The translations under genes were made by a program, and so were the position numbers. From the NCBI RefSeq assembly GCF_019710575.1, contig NZ_JAHWFK010000005.1, positions 186,001 to 250,000 on the forward strand: a DNA stretch of 64,000 nt, in the 5' to 3' direction. Under the pieces are notes generated by a model that made no database searches, had not been told where the DNA came from, and saw nothing but the letters and a program-made list of their open reading frames with translations. Position 1 is the first letter of the stretch. Each line of letters starts with the position of its first letter. The DNA is from Paractinoplanes polyasparticus. GTDB lineage: Bacteria > Actinomycetota > Actinomycetes > Mycobacteriales > Micromonosporaceae. Positions 1-7,760 of this stretch are shown piece after piece.

Positions 1-92
1 TCGACAAGAGCCACGTTCATCGGCCGAAGCGCCAGCCGGGCGCAGACACGAATCGTGACCACACCCCGCCACACGCGATGCCAGTCGCCTGG

Positions 93-296
93 CTATGGCA
101 GCTGTCTCGACTTGCCTGCCCGAAGCTCTCGCACCAGTTTTGCCATCGCCTCGATCGCCTCGACGCGCTTGTCCTTGGGCACCAGGAGTAAAGCCCAAAG
201 AAACATGATTACGATGGCCGCAGGTATGACGCAGACGATTAATACGGCCGCCCAGGGCGCATTGGCCAAAAGCGGTTCCAAGAAGGTGAGCGCCAC
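93..296 (-). CDS. small single-pass membrane protein, unknown function
   Basis: This 67-residue protein starts at a GTG with GAGAGG about 8 nt upstream. Residues 14-39 form one strongly hydrophobic helix, followed by a lysine/arginine-rich, amphipathic C-terminal tail (about residues 40-67), so a single-pass inner-membrane protein with a cytoplasmic tail is likely. I recognise no family. Two inverted repeats sit directly upstream (306-327 and 349-364). No neighbour within 600 bases suggests a role. It could be a holin-like or stress-induced small membrane protein, but nothing in the sequence decides this. The ribosome-binding site and codon use support it being real. Confidence 0.55.
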   Translation of the reverse strand: MALTFLEPLLANAPWAAVLIVCVIPAAIVIMFLWALLLVPKDKRVEAIEAMAKLVRELRAGKSRQLP

Positions 297-305
297 TGGC
301 CACGC

Positions 306-327
306 CTCTCGACTCGCTGGTCGAGAG
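306..327 (-). promoter_or_regulatory. 5'-UTR hairpin covering the ribosome-binding site
   Basis: An inverted repeat CTCTCGAC-N6-GTCGAGAG with perfect 8-bp arms lies 10 nt before the GTG of the small membrane protein. In the transcript the arm nearer the start contains the GAGAG of the Shine-Dalgarno sequence. Folding could therefore hide the ribosome-binding site. Function is inferred from position only. Confidence 0.35.
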
Positions 328-348
328 AAGCGCGCACGGCTCAGCCCG

Positions 349-364
349 ACCAGTCATGACTGGT
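349..364. promoter_or_regulatory. 16-bp perfect palindrome, candidate operator
   Basis: ACCAGTCATGACTGGT is a perfect 16-bp palindrome 53 bp upstream of the start of the 67-residue membrane protein. It has the size and symmetry of a dimeric repressor site. No regulator gene lies beside it. Confidence 0.35.
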
Positions 365-961
365 GAAGCTGAGATCCCGCGCCGACTGCACAGAAAGCTC
401 AGGTCAGAACGTCGACTCGGACGTCCCCCTACTGCAAGGAACCGGTAAGCCATCTCCTGGAATAGTGACCAGCGAATATATGAGAAGTCGTCAGTCGGCA
501 ACGTACTTCTATACGATCCCCGATGACCGTCGAGTGCACTGTATCAGGGAAAGGCCTGAGCCGACTTCTCGGGTTGCTTCACACCAGGTCTACGAGATCA
601 TTCGCGACGCCGTCAAACCAGCCCGGTTTCTTTCGATCCCTGCCGGCTATTTGGTCTTGATCAGCGTCGTTGCGCTCGTCCATCGGGTCGAGTGCCGGTA
701 TGCGAACGTCACGGTCCGGAAGTTACCAAACCTTAATTGTCAGATTCCCAGGGGGTATCGCCTGCCGGCGGCCCCACTGCTTGCGCGTGCCACAGGATGC
801 ACGGCCGATCGCCTCAGCACCTTTTGATGTCCGAGCGGCAAGCGCCCCGAACAGCAGGCGTTGAGGGGTGACCGTAGGCGCGATGTCCGACACCCGTCAC
901 GATGACAACCGTACTCACTCTCATCGCACATGAAAGTTCGCCGGTGGATGTACGGCGGCGG
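365..961. other. gene-poor intergenic stretch
   Basis: About 600 bases without a convincing gene. Local GC and third-position bias drop compared with the rest of the window. Open frames here lack ribosome-binding sites, biased codons and recognisable domains. It separates the small membrane protein from the 3' end of the receiver gene. I see no RNA gene or repeat in it. Confidence 0.5.
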
Positions 962-1351
962 TCAGCCGCGGGCGTCGGCCAGCAGGCGGGAGACCCGGTC
1001 CAACAGGTCGGCGGAGTCGAAGGGCTTGGCCATGTAGTCGTCGGCGCCCATCGCGCGGCCCTGGCTCGCGTCGAGGTCGCGGCCGCGGGCGCTGAGGATC
1101 AGCACCGGGATGCGGGACGTGCGCGACATGCCCTGCAGTTGCTGGCAGACCGTGAGGCCGTCCAGGCCGGGCATGTCGATGTCCAGCACCACCAGGTCGG
1201 GGCGTTCGAGGTTGGCCGCGTTGAGGGCGGCGTTGCCGTTGTCGACCGTGACGGTCCGGTAGCCGGCCGCGGACAGGCGGAGCGCCAGCAGGTCGCGGAC
1301 GTCCTCGTCGTCCTCGGCGATCAGCACGGTCGAAGGCAGCAGCGATGTCAT
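962..1351 (-). CDS. stand-alone CheY-like response regulator receiver
   Basis: A single receiver domain of 129 residues with no output domain. Acidic pocket residues lie at 13-15 (EDD), the phosphoacceptor is Asp57 in VVLDIDMPG, and the conserved lysine is Lys109 in MAKPF. I chose the ATG at 1351 because AGGAG lies 7 nt upstream and the receiver fold starts at once. A longer upstream frame has shifted codon bias. It lies 68 bp downstream of the sensor kinase/GGDEF gene on the same strand, so it is probably phosphorylated by that kinase and works through protein contact like CheY or DivK. Confidence 0.9.
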   Translation of the reverse strand: MTSLLPSTVLIAEDDEDVRDLLALRLSAAGYRTVTVDNGNAALNAANLERPDLVVLDIDMPGLDGLTVCQQLQGMSRTSRIPVLILSARGRDLDASQGRAMGADDYMAKPFDSADLLDRVSRLLADARG

Positions 1352-1419
1352 GGGCGCTCCTGAGGAGAGGGGTGGTGTTCCGACCTGTCGGGTGGGACGC
1401 CGGGCCGGCCGAGAGGTTC

Positions 1420-4400
1420 TCAGTAGCGCGACGAGAGCAGTTCGGAGCGCTTTCGGTGCTTGGCGGCGCGCAGGGCGGCGCGGGCCCGGTCCAGCGCGGC
1501 CGGAACGCCGTCGGCCGGGTCGGTGGCGGCCCAGCCGATCGAGGCGGGCACCATGGCCGCCTCCAGTTCGGCGCTGATCCGGTTGATGACGGCTTCGGCG
1601 CCGGACGGGGTGCATCCCGGCAGGATCAGGCCGAACTCGTCGTCGCCGGCGCGGGCGACGAAGTCGGTGTCGCGGGTGGCACGCCGGGCCACGGCGGCCG
1701 CGGCCTTGAGGTAGGCGTCGCCCGTGGCGCGGCCCCGGGTGTCGTTGGTCGTCCGGAGGCCGTCCAGGTCGATCAGGACGACCACGGTCGGGTCGGCAAG
1801 GCGCTCGAAGCGGGCCTGGGCGCGTTCGACGATGTGCTCCCAGCCCCGCCGGTCGGGCAGGCCGGTGAGGGCGTCGGCCGCGGCGCCGAGGTGGTCGCGC
1901 AGCAGCGCGTTGGTGGCCAGGTCCTGGAGGCGGTCGGTGGCGAGCGCGGCGGTGAGCAGCCGGCCCAGCAACGCCAGCAGGGGTCCGGCGTCGGTCAGGC
2001 GCGGGTCGTTGACGCGGGCGCCAGGGTCGAGGCCGCAGATCGCGCCGAACAGTGTGCCGTCGGGCTCGGTGATGACCGCCCCGGCGTACGTGCCGATGGT
2101 CAGCGTCTTGTTGACCCCGGCTTTCGCGTACGCGGGCACGGCCTGGGCGTCGACCGCCACGGCCGGGGCGTCACCGGCCGCCATGTGCACGCAGAAGCTG
2201 TCCTCCCAGGGGTGGCTCTGGCCCTGGCGCAGCCCGTAGCCGTTGTCCGAGTCCAGATAGAGGTAGATCTGACGGCCGCTCTCGACCCGGGTGACCGCCC
2301 AGAAGGCCAGCGGCATCTGCTCGTGCAGATAGTCGAGGACCAGGTGCGCGGCGTGCTCGAAGCCGGTCGCCGGGAGGAGCTCGAGCCGGTCCTCGTCCGG
2401 CCCGGGTGCGGTGGCCGCCACGGGCGGCGGCGAGGCCGGGGCGGGAGTGTCCTCGGGCGGCGGCACGACGGTGGCGTCGGCCGGCAGGGTGAACGTGAAC
2501 CGGGAGCCGTGACCGTCGGGCCCGGCCGCGGCGGCGATGGCGCCCCCGTGGCGTTCGACGATGCGTTTGCAGATGCCCAGGCCGAGCCCGGTGCCGGAGT
2601 AGCCGGCGGATCGGTGGGCGCGGTGGAACGACTCGAAGATGCTCTCGTGCTGACCGTCGGGAACGCCGATGCCGTTGTCGTCGATCGTCACGGTGACGAG
2701 GTGGTCGGCCTGCCCGGTGCGGACGCGCAGCCGCGGGACCGCACCGGCGCCGGTGTACTTGATGGCGTTGCTGATCAGGTTCTCCAGCAGCTGCCGGGCG
2801 AGCACCGGGTCGGCGTAGACGGCGTGCAACTCGCCGATGTCGAAGGCCGGCACCGGGGTGCCGGTGCTCTGCGCCTGGTCGATGCGGGCGATCGCGATGT
2901 CGTTGACCAGCTCGCCCAGATCGACCAGGGTCGGGGCGAGGGCGGCGTCGCGGGCCGTGGTGTACGACAGCAGGTCGTCGATCATGCCGCGCATCCGGCG
3001 GGCGGCCCGGCCGATCCGGCCCAGCCCGTCGCGGGCCTGCGGGTCGTCCGCCGCGCCGGGCTCGTCGAGGGCGTCGATCAGCCACGACGTCCAGCCCTCG
3101 ACGGTGGCGAGCGGGTTGAGCAGGTCGTGGGCGACGACACCGGCGAACGCGGCCAGTTCGTCGCGGTGCCGGCGTTCGGCGGTGACGTCGTGGAAGACGG
3201 TGACGGCGCAGCGCACCCCGTTCAGACTTCCCGGCACGGCGGTCGAACTGACGCTCAGCAGCCGGCCCTGGGGCACGCCGGGGTTGCGGACCAGGATGTC
3301 CAGGCCGCGGACGTCGGTGCCCGCCAAGGCCCGCCGGTGCGGCATCTCGTCCGGCTCCACCGGGGTGCCGTCCGGATGGAACAGGCCGTAGAACTCCGGC
3401 TTGGCCATGTGCTCGGAGGTGCTCACGACGCCTCCGAGCAGCCGCCGGACGGCCGGGTTACGCACCAGCAGCCGGCCCTGTTCGTCGACCACCGTGAGGG
3501 CCTCGGCCATCGAGTTGACGATGGCGGTCATCAGCTTGGCCTGGTCGGCGATGGCGGTCCGCTCGGTGCGGAGCTGGGTCACCAGGGCGGCCCGTTCGTC
3601 GCGGCCCAGCGCCAGGGCCAGGCCGACCACCGCGATCATGCCGACGAACGCCTGGGCGACCAGGGCCTGGGCCGCGTGCGAGCCGATGTAGGCGAACGTA
3701 CCGCTGCCGTGCAGCGTGCCGAGCACCGACACCGCGCCGAACACGAGGCCGTGCAGGACGACGAACGCGGTGTTCAGGCGCGAGCCGGCCCACACGGTCA
3801 GCCCGATCACCGTGAAGGCCAGCGGCAGGTCGTTGTTGAGGCCGAAGACGGCGGCGTACGCCGCGACGGACAGCACGACGACCGCGGTGTATTCGAAGCG
3901 GCGCTGCGGCGTCGTCGCGGCCCAGCGCCCGGGGATGTCACGCCCGAGGTGGCGCCAGGTGAACCAGACCGCGGCGAGCACCAGGATGCTCACGGTGTTG
4001 CGGGTCATCCAGACCGCGGTCGCCGGCCACGAGTACGTCCCGCTGACCGCCCACACGCCGGTCGGGCCGATCAGCGCCCCGCCGCCGGTGCTGACCAACG
4101 CGGCCGCCATCAGGCGCCACAGGTCCTGCGTACGGGTGAGCGGGTCGTGAACGAGGTGGGGCAACCACCGCCGCACCAGGTAGGCGAACAACCCGGCCTG
4201 AACGATGTTGGCCACCACGAACCAGGCCGCCAGCGCCATTGGGGCACCCGTGGCCATGTTCACCGCGGTCGTGATCACGCTCAGCGCGGCCACGTCGAGC
4301 GACCGCCACCGCGAGCGGTACTGCACCAGGAACCACACCGCCGAGACACCCGCCGCGGGCCAGACCAGGCTCAGGTTCGTCGAGTCCATGACGGTGAGCC

Positions 4401-4473
4401 GGCCGGCGTAGGTCGCGCCCAGGAAGGCGAGCGAGAACGCCAGCGTGCGCGCCACGGACGAGCGCCCGCTCAT
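1420..4473 (-). CDS. MASE1 sensor histidine kinase with GAF and degenerate GGDEF domain
   Basis: This 1017-residue hybrid sensor has an N-terminal MASE1-type membrane domain (about 1-290, many hydrophobic helices), a PAS-like region (about 312-430) and a HisKA H-box with His449 in VVAHDLLNP. The HATPase follows, with N-box Asn565/Asn569, a DDNGIGVPD box at 598-606 and a GTGLGLG box at 627-633. A Pro-rich linker (about 668-692), a GAF-like domain (about 700-860) and a GGDEF domain complete it. The GGDEF signature reads GDDEF at 943-947, with an RxxD inhibitory-site motif exactly five residues upstream. It joins histidine-kinase output to a cyclic-di-GMP module whose catalysis is doubtful. The receiver gene follows on the same strand. 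Confidence 0.92.
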   Translation of the reverse strand: MSGRSSVARTLAFSLAFLGATYAGRLTVMDSTNLSLVWPAAGVSAVWFLVQYRSRWRSLDVAALSVITTAVNMATGAPMALAAWFVVANIVQAGLFAYLVRRWLPHLVHDPLTRTQDLWRLMAAALVSTGGGALIGPTGVWAVSGTYSWPATAVWMTRNTVSILVLAAVWFTWRHLGRDIPGRWAATTPQRRFEYTAVVVLSVAAYAAVFGLNNDLPLAFTVIGLTVWAGSRLNTAFVVLHGLVFGAVSVLGTLHGSGTFAYIGSHAAQALVAQAFVGMIAVVGLALALGRDERAALVTQLRTERTAIADQAKLMTAIVNSMAEALTVVDEQGRLLVRNPAVRRLLGGVVSTSEHMAKPEFYGLFHPDGTPVEPDEMPHRRALAGTDVRGLDILVRNPGVPQGRLLSVSSTAVPGSLNGVRCAVTVFHDVTAERRHRDELAAFAGVVAHDLLNPLATVEGWTSWLIDALDEPGAADDPQARDGLGRIGRAARRMRGMIDDLLSYTTARDAALAPTLVDLGELVNDIAIARIDQAQSTGTPVPAFDIGELHAVYADPVLARQLLENLISNAIKYTGAGAVPRLRVRTGQADHLVTVTIDDNGIGVPDGQHESIFESFHRAHRSAGYSGTGLGLGICKRIVERHGGAIAAAAGPDGHGSRFTFTLPADATVVPPPEDTPAPASPPPVAATAPGPDEDRLELLPATGFEHAAHLVLDYLHEQMPLAFWAVTRVESGRQIYLYLDSDNGYGLRQGQSHPWEDSFCVHMAAGDAPAVAVDAQAVPAYAKAGVNKTLTIGTYAGAVITEPDGTLFGAICGLDPGARVNDPRLTDAGPLLALLGRLLTAALATDRLQDLATNALLRDHLGAAADALTGLPDRRGWEHIVERAQARFERLADPTVVVLIDLDGLRTTNDTRGRATGDAYLKAAAAVARRATRDTDFVARAGDDEFGLILPGCTPSGAEAVINRISAELEAAMVPASIGWAATDPADGVPAALDRARAALRAAKHRKRSELLSSRY

Positions 4474-4542
4474 GGGTCCCCCCGTCCGCCTCGTGGTCTC
4501 TCACGACCCATCGGCATCGGGAACCACCTGCTGAGAACGAGG

Positions 4543-4573
4543 AACTCCCCGGACCGCGACGGTCCGGGGAGTT
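4543..4573. terminator. strong GC-rich hairpin terminator
   Basis: A perfect 13-bp stem (AACTCCCCGGACC / GGTCCGGGGAGTT) encloses a 5-nt loop (GCGAC). It begins 15 bp past the stop codon of the LPxTG protein gene and sits before the start of the sensor kinase. It most likely ends the surface-protein transcript. There is no long U tract, as is usual in actinomycetes. Confidence 0.8.
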
Positions 4574-4587
4574 CGGGGCGGAGCAGG

Positions 4588-5766
4588 TCAGGCCGAGAAC
4601 CGCAGGCGCCGGCGTCGCACCAGCAGCACAACGACCGCGCCCGCGGCGAGCAACAGCAGGCCACCGCCCAGGACAGCGCCCGTCGGGGCGCCGGTCACCG
4701 GCAGGCCGCCACCCTCGCCGCCGCCGTCACCCGGGGCGCCGGTCGGGGTGGTGCCGGCCGTCGAGGTCGGGGACGCGCTGGGCGTCGCGGTGGGAGTGCC
4801 GCCGGCTGAGGGGCTGGGCGTCGGAACCGGGCCGTTGAACTTCGGATACATCTTCTCGAACGTGCCGGAGACGGGGTCGCCGTACGGACGGGCCGGCGTC
4901 AGCAGCGGGGCGCCGGCCGGGTTGCCCTCGGCCCGGAACACCACACCCGGCACGACGGCGTGATCGGCGGTCGCCGTGACCTTGGTGATCTGTTCCGGGT
5001 CGATCGACCGCACGAACGCCACGCCGCCGCCGTCCCCGACCTCGGTGATCAGCCAGGTGCCGCCGGAGTAGCGGCTGTCGGTGATGGCGTAGCCGTTCTC
5101 GACCTTCAGCGCCATTCTGCCGGGACCGTTGATGACCAGCTCGGGAGCGTCGTTGTAGCCGGGCTCCTCGAAGCTCACTGCGCGGCTCGGCTCGCCCAGG
5201 GTCTCCCGGGCGCGGGTGAGGTGGTCGTACACCTTCTTGATGACGGCGTACTCGTTCTCGGCCCCCAGCCCGGCGCCGGCCCGCCACGCGCCGAGCGAGA
5301 CGTTGTCGGTGCGCTTCCAGATGGCGGCCTGCGTGCCCAGGCGGAGCAGCAGGTTGACGGTCGCGGCGGAGGCGCGCGGCGGCACCTTCACGCCGGCGGC
5401 GGCGATGAGGCGGCTGCGGTCGACCGACGGGTAGCCGTGCTCGATCACCCACTGGGCGGCGGAGAGATTGTCGTTGCCGGCCTCGGCCCAGGCGATGTCC
5501 GCGTAGTCGACCGCACCGGTCAGGGCCGTACGGCCGAAGGACAGCGAGAAAGCGGGCACGGCCGGAGCGCCCTCGCCCGTCAGCTGGATGCCCCGTACCA
5601 CCGTCGGCTTGCCGCCCAGCAGCAGCGTGCGCGACGTGCCGTCGGCCTTGGCCACGGCGGTCAGCGGCTCCTCGTCGGCGGCCTGCGCCGGCGCCGCCGA
5701 GCCCAGCAGCAACCCCGCACCGGCCAGGAACGCCGGAACCAGCCGCCACAGAAGTCGTTCTCGCAT
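4588..5766 (-). CDS. LPxTG cell-wall protein with TQxA thioester-type domain lacking cysteine
   Basis: This 392-residue protein has a signal peptide ending near AQA (about residue 29) and a domain resembling the actinobacterial thioester (TQXA) adhesin domain, with TQAAIW at 145-150. A second globular part runs to about 300. A Ser/Thr/Pro stalk, an LPVTG sorting signal at 355-359, a hydrophobic helix and an RRRR tail complete a sortase substrate. Known thioester domains crosslink a cysteine to the glutamine of the TQ motif. This protein contains no cysteine at all, and the aligned stretch seems to read AFSLS where CID-like residues occur. I chose the ATG at 5766 because GGGGAG lies about 6 nt upstream; a longer frame to 5802 adds an unlikely N-terminus. 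Confidence 0.82.
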   Translation of the reverse strand: MRERLLWRLVPAFLAGAGLLLGSAAPAQAADEEPLTAVAKADGTSRTLLLGGKPTVVRGIQLTGEGAPAVPAFSLSFGRTALTGAVDYADIAWAEAGNDNLSAAQWVIEHGYPSVDRSRLIAAAGVKVPPRASAATVNLLLRLGTQAAIWKRTDNVSLGAWRAGAGLGAENEYAVIKKVYDHLTRARETLGEPSRAVSFEEPGYNDAPELVINGPGRMALKVENGYAITDSRYSGGTWLITEVGDGGGVAFVRSIDPEQITKVTATADHAVVPGVVFRAEGNPAGAPLLTPARPYGDPVSGTFEKMYPKFNGPVPTPSPSAGGTPTATPSASPTSTAGTTPTGAPGDGGGEGGGLPVTGAPTGAVLGGGLLLLAAGAVVVLLVRRRRLRFSA

Positions 5767-5850
5767 CAGTTCTCCCCCGTGCTTTGTCGCGTGCCGGGGC
5801 ATTCAATCATGTTCGGCGCTGCGTCGCTGCCAGGGTGGCGCCGCCCCGGA

Positions 5851-7035
5851 TCAGCAGCCGTTGCGTGCGCCGCTGACAGCGACGTCGTCGTACCAGAGGG
5901 TGTCGGCGCCCTCGCCGTAGCTCTCCCAGCCGAGGCGCAGGTCGGTCAGCGCCGGGCGCCAGGTGCGGTTGAGCCACTGGCCGTCGATGTCGTGGGTGGG
6001 CGTCCCGTCGGCCCGCAGTCCGGGCACCGACGTGCCGTTGAGCCAGGTCTCGATGGTGCCGTCGCGGCCGTCCACCTTGTACTCGACGCAGTTCCAGGTG
6101 TTCACCGGCAGCGGGGCCGAGAGGGCGACACCGGCCGGGCTCTGCTCGGGCAGGGTGGCGTCGTCGGAGGCGCGGTTGAACTGGAGAGCGCCGTTCTGGC
6201 CGCCGAAGCGCAGATCCCGGTCGCCGTCGGCCGAATCGCGCATGGCGACGGCGGTGACGTGGGCGCTGGGCAGCGCGGTGGTGTGCCGCACCCAGAAGCG
6301 GACGTACCAGGCCGCGCCCGCGGCGCCGAGGATCTGGGTGTTGCGGACGAAGACGTGGTTGCAGTAGCCGGCGGCGCCGTTGATACGCAGCGACACCGAG
6401 CCGCTGCGGGCGACCGTACGGTCGATGGCCGCGCTGCCGGCGCCGGAGCAGTCGGGGTAGGTGACGGCCCAGTTGCCGGCCGGGACGCTGCCGGCCTGGT
6501 TCTCGAAGCCGTCGCAGATCGCGGTGGGGACGCACCCTTCCGCCGGGGGTGGGGTGGTGGTCGGTGTCGGTGTCGGCGTGGCCGGTGTCGGCGTGGCCGG
6601 TGTCGGCGTGGCCGGTGTCGGTGTCGGCGTGGCCGGGGTGTCGCCGCCGCACGGGACGCCGTTGAAGGCGAAGTCGGTGGGCGCGGTGTTGGCGCCCGAG
6701 TACGTCGCCTGGAAGCCGAAGCGGGTGGACGCGCCGGTCGCGAGCGGGCCGTTCCAGCCGGTGCTGGCCGCCGTCACGACGTTGCCGGACTGCGTGACGG
6801 TGGCGTTCCAGCCGTTGGTGACCCGCTGATCGCCGGCGAAGGTCCACGACAACGTCCACGACGTCACCGCCGCCCCGCCGTTGGTGACCTGCACGTCGGC
6901 CGTGAACCCGGTGGCCCACTGGTTCGCCGTCCAGCCGACCGTGCACACGGGCGCCGCCGACGCCGCCTGCACGCCCGCGAACCCCGCCGCGAGCACCGAC
7001 GCCGCCGTCACCACCGCCAGTGACCGACCTCGCAC
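5851..7035 (-). CDS. secreted cellulose-binding protein: CBM2 + PT linker + Cip1-like domain
   Basis: A signal peptide (about 28 residues) is followed by a family 2 carbohydrate-binding module (about 29-130), with the spaced tryptophans of SWTLSWTF and TGWNGPL and a cysteine near each end. A linker of repeated ATPTP units comes next (DNA repeat around 6557-6640). The roughly 230-residue C-terminal domain has WYVRFWVRH and WYDDV motifs and resembles the Cip1-like/concanavalin fold of cellulose-active secreted proteins. I chose the GTG at 7035 because GGAGG lies 8 nt upstream; the GTG at 7044 touches the Shine-Dalgarno. A CebR-type operator lies 22 bp upstream, pointing to cellobiose induction. 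The exact activity of the C-terminal domain (lyase or binding) is unknown. Confidence 0.85.
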   Translation of the reverse strand: MRGRSLAVVTAASVLAAGFAGVQAASAAPVCTVGWTANQWATGFTADVQVTNGGAAVTSWTLSWTFAGDQRVTNGWNATVTQSGNVVTAASTGWNGPLATGASTRFGFQATYSGANTAPTDFAFNGVPCGGDTPATPTPTPATPTPATPTPATPTPTPTTTPPPAEGCVPTAICDGFENQAGSVPAGNWAVTYPDCSGAGSAAIDRTVARSGSVSLRINGAAGYCNHVFVRNTQILGAAGAAWYVRFWVRHTTALPSAHVTAVAMRDSADGDRDLRFGGQNGALQFNRASDDATLPEQSPAGVALSAPLPVNTWNCVEYKVDGRDGTIETWLNGTSVPGLRADGTPTHDIDGQWLNRTWRPALTDLRLGWESYGEGADTLWYDDVAVSGARNGC

Positions 7036-7052
7036 GACAACCACCTCCGAGG

Positions 7053-7070
7053 ATTATGGGAGCGCTCCCA
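7053..7070 (-). promoter_or_regulatory. CebR-type operator overlapping a -10 element
   Basis: TGGGAGCGCTCCCA at 7057-7070 is a perfect 14-bp palindrome identical to the operator bound by CebR, the cellobiose-responsive LacI-family repressor of Streptomyces. A CATAAT -10-like hexamer (7058 to 7053 on the minus strand) overlaps its edge, so a bound repressor would block the promoter of the CBM2 protein. Confidence 0.85.
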
Positions 7071-7148
7071 TGCATCGATGACTGTAGTTGTCTTTCGCCG
7101 AACGCGGAAGGCCGATGAGTTTCGGCGCCGCCGCCGGTCCAACTGGCT

Positions 7149-7724
7149 ATGACTACTACCTACACCTTCGACGTCTTCGCCAGCCTCGACGGCTTCGGCG
7201 CCGCCGGCGGCGACTGGACCGGTTACTGGGGCAAGCAGGGGCCCGAACTGCTCGAACACCGGCTTTCGCAGTACGGCCGGGAGCAGCGCATGGTCTTCGG
7301 GGCCAACACCTACCGCGCCTTCGTGGGGCTGCTCGCCTCGGGCGCCGAACAGGCCGTACGGGACCCCTGGGTGACCAAGATGATCAACCTGCCCGCCACC
7401 GTGGTCTCGACCACGCTGGACGGCCCCCTCGACTGGCCGGACGGAACCGTCGCGAGCGGGGACGCGGTCGACGTCGTGACCCGGCTCAAGCAGGAGTCCG
7501 AGGTGCCGCTGCGCTCGCACGGCAGCCTGTCGATGAACCGGGCCCTGATGGCCGCCGGCCTGGTCGACTTCGTGCAGGTCACGGTCTTCCCGGTGATCAC
7601 CGGCCGGACCGGCCTCGACCCCATCTTCCAGGGGGCGGCCGACTTCGACCTCGAGCTGGTCGAGACCCGTACGCTCGACGGCCGCACCCAGGAGCTCGTC
7701 TACCGCCCCACGCTGCACGGCTGA
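7149..7724 (+). CDS. dihydrofolate reductase-family (RibD C-terminal-like) protein
   Basis: The 191-residue protein begins with TYTFDVFASLDGFGA, typical of the small DHFR/RibD C-terminal reductase-like proteins of actinobacteria. It also carries the central GANTYRAF and RSHGSLSMNRALMAAGLVDF patterns, which match the nucleotide-binding region of that family. Members are NADPH-dependent reductases or orphan proteins whose substrates are mostly unknown. The ribosome-binding site is weak. The gene is followed closely by dinB on the same strand but is divergent from the CBM2 gene. A function in folate metabolism should not be assumed. Confidence 0.85.
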   Translation: MTTTYTFDVFASLDGFGAAGGDWTGYWGKQGPELLEHRLSQYGREQRMVFGANTYRAFVGLLASGAEQAVRDPWVTKMINLPATVVSTTLDGPLDWPDGTVASGDAVDVVTRLKQESEVPLRSHGSLSMNRALMAAGLVDFVQVTVFPVITGRTGLDPIFQGAADFDLELVETRTLDGRTQELVYRPTLHG

Positions 7725-7748
7725 GCCGTTTCTGTCGTACCCCTGACG

Positions 7749-7754
7749 GACACT
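7749..7754 (+). promoter_or_regulatory. -10 element, leaderless start of dinB
   Basis: GACACT lies exactly 6 nt before the GTG of dinB, where no Shine-Dalgarno is visible. The spacing predicts transcription starting at or next to the start codon. The same arrangement recurs at several genes in this window. Confidence 0.4.
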
Positions 7755-7760
7755 GGGCAG

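Noticed and set aside
365..961. Two to three short genes in the A/T-richer stretch
   Set aside because: The frames lack ribosome-binding sites and the third-position bias of every clear gene here, and give no recognisable product.
1345..4809. 1154-codon open frame on the plus strand
   Set aside because: It is antisense to the sensor kinase gene. High GC creates long open shadow frames; its translation is Gly/Arg/Val-rich with no domain, while the opposite strand gives a complete multidomain kinase.
6557..6640. Regular 15-bp repeats that could look like a CRISPR or minisatellite array
   Set aside because: They encode the Ala-Thr-Pro linker between the CBM2 and the C-terminal domain. There are no spacers and no cas genes.
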